Source: Glandiceps talaboti (Eukaryota > Hemichordata > Enteropneusta > Spengelidae). From it: DNA of 25,000 nt. The DNA lies in NCBI RefSeq assembly GCF_964340395.1, contig NC_135555.1, positions 24,442,725 to 24,467,724 of the forward strand, read 5' to 3'. Position 1 is the stretch's first letter, and each line of letters starts with the position of its first letter. Shown here piece after piece: positions 20,860 through 25,000 of this stretch. The notes beneath the pieces are model-generated. The model saw only the letters and a program-made list of their open reading frames with translations. It did no database searches and was not told the origin of the DNA. Made by a program: the position numbers and the translations under genes.

Positions 20860-22345
20860 ACTGCACCAGCAAAGCAGATCACCGACTTGGAGAAACGACA
20901 CCGTATCGCTCCGCCGAAAAGACAAGCCCAATACAACGTCCGCTGAAATGGCCGGCATTTGACACAGTCACCGCGTAACGAAGAGATTTCAACGACGAAG
21001 CGAGAGAGAGATTGCAGGCCCCAATATCAGCGTACAAAACTACAGTGGTGACGACAAAAATGTACACTATAGCGACGACCTTCCCCAAGAAAGTACACCT
21101 ACGACTACGTTCAGTAAAACACCTCTTATCGAAATTCAGAACGGCCAAAATGTATTTATCCTCGAATCCCATGATGTCGACGATACTACGAGCGAATGCA
21201 CCACCCCGACTCTGACCCCGATACATCCGACGAATTACCACAACGCTGTGTCGCCGACACCAGAAATTGTTACCCGAACCCCGAGCAGAAAGTTCCCCAA
21301 ACTTTGACTCATCGTACAATAAAAGAAACTAGTTCTCCATCCATCGGTAATAAATACTTTTTTTTTTAAATTAAATTTTTGTGCTGGGAATTCCTCCCAG
21401 CGATTTTCTGTTATGCAGACAAATACAAACAAACACACACAAATGCTACATCCATTCGGGTTTATGACTACATGACAGGGCTATGAAGCACGCTCTATAT
21501 CACGTTGCTGTGGAACTGTCAAGGCTTTCCCAGTCTAGTCAGTCCACAGGCTATCTCAGAGTCACCAAGGCCAGGCAAACATAGCACCTGCGGGCTCCGT
21601 GTGAGTAATCGTCCCCGACTTTTCAAGTCATTACTCCAGGAGTACCTACCTCCTTGCCACACCACGGAGCTCGACATCGACCACACGGCAGGGAGAAGTC
21701 ACAAGTATGCTCAATATGGCGCAACAAGTACCCCGTAAAACGACAAATCGATACATTGTACACCACTACCAACTACGTCAGAGAACGATCGAGATCGACG
21801 ATCGTACGAGCGATGTATACACCCCGACCCGTACCCGCGCTCTTTAAGGGAGGGGGGGGGGGCGCACCCACACCCGTTATGGACGACGCTTACTCCGATA
21901 AACAACGAAAGACCGACTTCGGCACATTTAATGTGGACCTACGAACAATCTCCGCCCGATAGTAATATACAATAGTAGACGGGAAGATACTCGAAATATG
22001 CATCCAGCAACGCAACCCTACGACTACAACGCTCCACAGGACGAACTACGACCCTTACCTAGCTCGCTACACACAACGTCAACCCCGACTATATGGTCGA
22101 CAGCAATTCAGCGAATATGGGAATCAATGTCCCGACGAAACCAATCATCAACCACACCAGACAGATACGACAGATCTCTCCGTGGCTCCACACAGAAAGT
22201 ACTAAACAGAATTAGTGACATCACCACTGCGCATATGCCCGATATGAAGACTTAATTAAAATACTTGAGCATCGTTATGGGACCAGTTGACAGGCAGAGA
22301 AGTATTTATGGCAACTTCATAGGAGAAAGAAACACCGCGTCTTTA
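20860..22345 (+). pseudogene. Decayed retroelement gag, 5' part
   Basis: One plus-strand frame is open from about 20863 to 21307 apart from TGA at 20960. It is rich in D, T, P and N, as in YSDDLPQESTPTTTFSK. After a noncoding stretch the composition returns at 21711-21840 (QQVPRKTTNRYIVHHYQLRQ) and 21890-22345 in shifting frames, with NYDPYLARYTQRQPRLYGRQ. Just before the inserted element it reads YEDLIKILEHRYGT, a TGA, then AEKYLWQLHRR, the signature end of a Ty3/gypsy capsid. Several stops and frame changes show it is dead. A G-run at 21851 also breaks it. Confidence 0.6.
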
Positions 22346-23255
22346 GGGGAGAACCATTTGATTTCTGTGGGGGGGGGGGGGTATGGAGGAAGTGGGTATG
22401 GGAGCAAATTTTTTTTCCAGTCAGTGACAGCAATTTTTTTTCTACTGTCAGTCCTGCATCATTTTTTTTCCAAATGGAGTAGCAGTACAATTTTTTTATA
22501 ATTAGTCATTTAAAGGCCCGGTTACACGATGCAACTCGACTAGCAACGCACCTTGCAATTCGTCGCATGCGACGAATTGCATCGTGTACTCGCCCCGTCG
22601 CAGGGTCTTGCGACGTCGCAAGGTGCGTCGCAAGGAAACCGACACGTCGGTTTCCTTGCGACTCATCGTAAGTTGCTTCTCGAGTTGCTTCGTGAGTTGC
22701 ACCGTGTAACCACTTCGTCGCGTCGCAAGTAATAACCTTTGACATATAATACATACGTGTCAAATGACGTTCAATGTTATGGCCGCCATGTTTTTGGTAT
22801 AAATATTCTATTTCAGCAAGTATTTTTTATATAATTTCGATTTATCACCACGATTACCACTTATCAATAGTATACAATGTCTATGAATGCTTGATCTCCG
22901 CTGAATATCATTTTATTTCCAACTTGAATGCAAGTAGCGACATCGGAAAGATCAACGTTGCCCTAAACGAACTTCGAATTGAATAGAGTTTTACTATCGA
23001 TACCTCAACAAGTTTTCAGTCATTTTATTCGTAAATATTAGCAATTTCATAGCATTTTTGCCAAATTCCTGCCAAAGAATGCATGAGAATAAGGTTTCCA
23101 AATTTGCTCATTTCTGGTGCATTGACAAAAAAATTTTTCACTTCTGTCTGTTATGACAATTTTTTTTTTGAAGCCATTACAGGATTTTCTGGTTCACCTG
23201 GAAACACATTTTTTTGTGAAATCCTCCACCCCCCAGAAATCAAATGGTTCTCCCC
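22346..23255. mobile_element. Second TTA-target inverted-repeat element, inserted in gag
   Basis: The ends begin GGGGAGAACCATTTG, and the perfect terminal inverted repeat runs 22 bases before G-rich subterminal DNA. TTA flanks it on both sides (22343-22345, 23256-23258). The broken gag resumes directly after it. The 910-base interior has poly-T blocks (TTTTTTTTCCA and similar) and a nested CpG-rich foldback, and codes for nothing. End structure and target match the element at 19156, so they are probably related types. Confidence 0.88.
22513..22740. mobile_element. CpG-rich foldback nested in the second element
   Basis: GGTTACACGATGCAACTCG (22520) and its near-complement GAGTTGCACCGTGTAACC (22694) make inverted ends. 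Between them sit three further hairpins: a perfect 24-base palindrome (22556-22579, centred on GCATGC), a perfect 16-base palindrome CTTGCGACGTCGCAAG (22607), and 15-base arms CGCAAGGAAACCGAC with complement around AC (22629-22660). The local CpG density is far above the surroundings. It is probably a separate MITE-like element. Its target duplication is unclear. Confidence 0.7.
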
Positions 23256-23258
23256 TTA

Positions 23259-24246
23259 GCAGAACTTGGACAATGAATTTTAGAATTGACGGAACTAGCA
23301 TACCCGGATTTAATTGGTAATGCTATCGATCGCCTGGCCCGTCAATACTTCACCGAATTATTCCAGACCAGAACATTCGCATGGACTTGTATAGAGAACG
23401 CACTAGAAACTTAGACGAATCTATCCGTGCAGCAGTCTCCATCCAGGCTTACGATACATACAAGCGGCAGCTGAGAAAACCTGTTAACGAACGACTGTGC
23501 GAACGCGTCCCATCGGACACGACGACTTCCCCGACTATTATGACTAAAATAAGAATAATCCTGATCCGCCGAACAGAAGACACCCTTGGCTAACGGGCGT
23601 ATTATCCGCCGACGTACTACAGCGGCATAGATAAAACAGACGAAAATAGATGTACGTACGAACATCGAGAATGTTACGCTTGAGGACAACGAGGACACAT
23701 TCGACGGAACTGTCCCCGACGACAGGGACGAAACGAATGTCGACTGGAGGAGAATTCGAGAAGGCGTCGACCTCCGGTCCACATAGTCCACGGCAACAAC
23801 AAGGCCCGATCGCGAGTTACATGAAACCCAAGACGTCGAGGGGCGAATCGCCACATGAAACTCGAGACGACGAATCCACCAGTAAACCGACCGAAATTCA
23901 AATTCCACGCCAACGTAAACGACCGCAAAATAGACGTTCAAAATATTCTACTACACCGTTTAATATGAAGGCGAACACTAATCATAATCAAACGGTTAAG
24001 AATCATATTAATTCTCCGTTTTGTGTAGCAGCGAAAATTCACGACAGAGAAGTTATTTCCTTTCTCGACTGCGGATCAGAAATAATGATTATTTCTAATC
24101 ATTTCCGAGAAACAAAAAAACATCGCTTCCACCCGTAACCATGACAACGCTGCAAGCCGATGGGGCGGCGTTACCCCACTTAACTATTCTAATTCATAAG
24201 CGGCGAGTCAGAAATTACTATTCACGTTGGTCCCAATACGACGAAT
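23259..24246 (+). pseudogene. Decayed retroelement gag 3' part and protease
   Basis: After the insertion the capsid continues as ILELTELAYPDLIGNAIDRL and RQYFTE, then after a frame change PDQNIRMDLYRERTRNLDES and RAAVSIQAYDTYKRQ, typical of Ty3/gypsy gag. A zinc knuckle lies at 23672-23713 with spacing C-x2-C-x4-H-x4-C, but its second cysteine codon is TGA. The protease follows in another frame: FCVAAKIHDREVISFLDCGS, where the active-site triad is DCG in place of DTG or DSG. A shifted ESEITIHVGPN closes the protease-like part. No reverse transcriptase or integrase follows. The copy is inactive. Confidence 0.75.
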
Positions 24247-24801
24247 TGTAACAATGGTAGCAGAGATTGGCGAAGATGGTGCGTGACTAGCGGCGTCCAA
24301 GTGAAATCCTAATCTATCCAGAGAGATGAAGTGATTCGTTTTTTGACTTATTTCAAACCATGTATACGTGTTTAGAAATCAACATTTAGAATTACATGTG
24401 ACTTTGGAATATGGTTTTTAGGGTGTTGATATCGAAATTCGAACATTCGTTTTTTGAACGTCAAACCACAAACAATGTTTCACTTTTCAACGTTTTACTG
24501 GAAAGTCAGGGGTACCTTTTACTCGTACTCAGCTCTGGTGATTGGATAACGATCACTGAACTTGGCCAGCGTCCGCGCCAGGCCCGGCGTTAGACTCTCT
24601 CACAGCCGTCGGAGCTTCGCTTTACTTAAATTAACGTTAAATGAATTATTTTGTGTGTACCGATACCATGTACATAACGTACTCCATGACTGTACTCGAA
24701 GAACCTTGTACTGTGCGCCCTCATCGATCATGGTAGAGATAACCATTCGTTGACGAGTGATTGCGACGCTCCGTGTTTTAGCAAAGTAAAAGGTTGTTAC
24801 A
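24247..24801 (+). mobile_element. Candidate LTR
   Basis: It begins TGTAACA and ends TGTTACA, perfect inverted ends around 555 bases, and starts where the protease remnant stops. Its last bases, GTAAAAGGTTGTTACA, are identical to the end of the LTR at 12241. No polypurine tract precedes it and no five-base duplication is obvious, so the join to gag-protease probably reflects an internal deletion. Confidence 0.45.
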
Positions 24802-25000
24802 CAAACTATATCGATCTCGATGGCCAGGCTTTTATGTGGTCTAGAAAATCGAAGTAAACAAGTAAACATTTTCATCATATAGTAGCCATGTTTGCAATTT
24901 ATAAGACCTGGCTTCTACGTACAGACACCGGCAAGCTTCAGTTTGTGAACATTTTCAGTGTTCAAGTTCTTGGCAGAAATTAGAATCAGAATTGATATAG
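24802..25000. other. Window end, nothing seen
   Basis: No coding or repeat signal is evident. Confidence 0.6.

Noticed and set aside
20879-21319. 146-codon minus-strand open frame
   Set aside because: It is the antisense of the D/T/P-rich gag-like frame on the plus strand, which continues in style with recognised gag text further on.
21505-21650. LINE endonuclease start suggested by LLWNCQG
   Set aside because: Only the WNCQG motif fits; the following residues do not continue the endonuclease pattern, and the match is too short.
23411-23941. 176-codon minus-strand open frame
   Set aside because: It overlaps the plus-strand gag, zinc knuckle and linker; those have recognisable motifs and this frame has none.

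Overview
This is eukaryotic, animal-type genomic DNA: AT-rich, intron-bearing, and full of dinucleotide and tetranucleotide repeats and mobile-element debris. There is no bacterial-style gene packing. One host gene can be reconstructed with confidence. It is glutathione synthetase (GSS), on the minus strand, in ten coding exons from the start codon at 11022 to the stop at 878. All nine introns have GT-AG ends, and reading frame and splice phase are kept at every join, giving a product of about 499 residues. The repeat families suggest a marine invertebrate (pearl/HINE-like tandem-repeat element, TTA-target inverted-repeat elements, LTR retroelements, a Penelope-like hammerhead-type repeat), but I cannot name the species.

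Layout. 1-877: 3' flank of GSS, with a possible retroelement tail and an AT-rich repeat. 878-11022: GSS. Its introns hold a 57-64 bp repeat (intron 9), an opposite-strand pseudogene broken by two TGA codons (intron 8), a 29 bp minisatellite and an almost perfect 94 bp array (intron 7), and CAGA, CA and TA microsatellites (introns 3 and 1). 11023-12240: GSS upstream DNA, with a TATG tract and a ~110 bp repeat cut by an LTR. 12241-12714: an LTR with a primer-binding site and a stub of leader. 14349-14775: a large TA-flanked perfect palindrome whose loop carries a candidate hammerhead ribozyme. 16689-17772: a pearl/HINE-like element with ~146 bp tandem repeats. 19156-20662: an inverted-repeat transposon with a TTA target duplication. 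20860-24246: a decayed gag-protease region of a Ty3/gypsy-type retroelement, split by a second TTA-flanked element (22346-23255) that itself carries a CpG-rich foldback. 24247-24801: a candidate LTR ending in the same sequence as the LTR at 12241.

The window therefore has one working housekeeping gene, for the second step of glutathione synthesis, embedded in and followed by layered repeats. The observations most worth following are the hammerhead-like fold inside the palindrome, the 94 bp array that seems to multiply the splice-donor end of GSS exon 7, and the three-level nesting at 22.3-23.3 kb.
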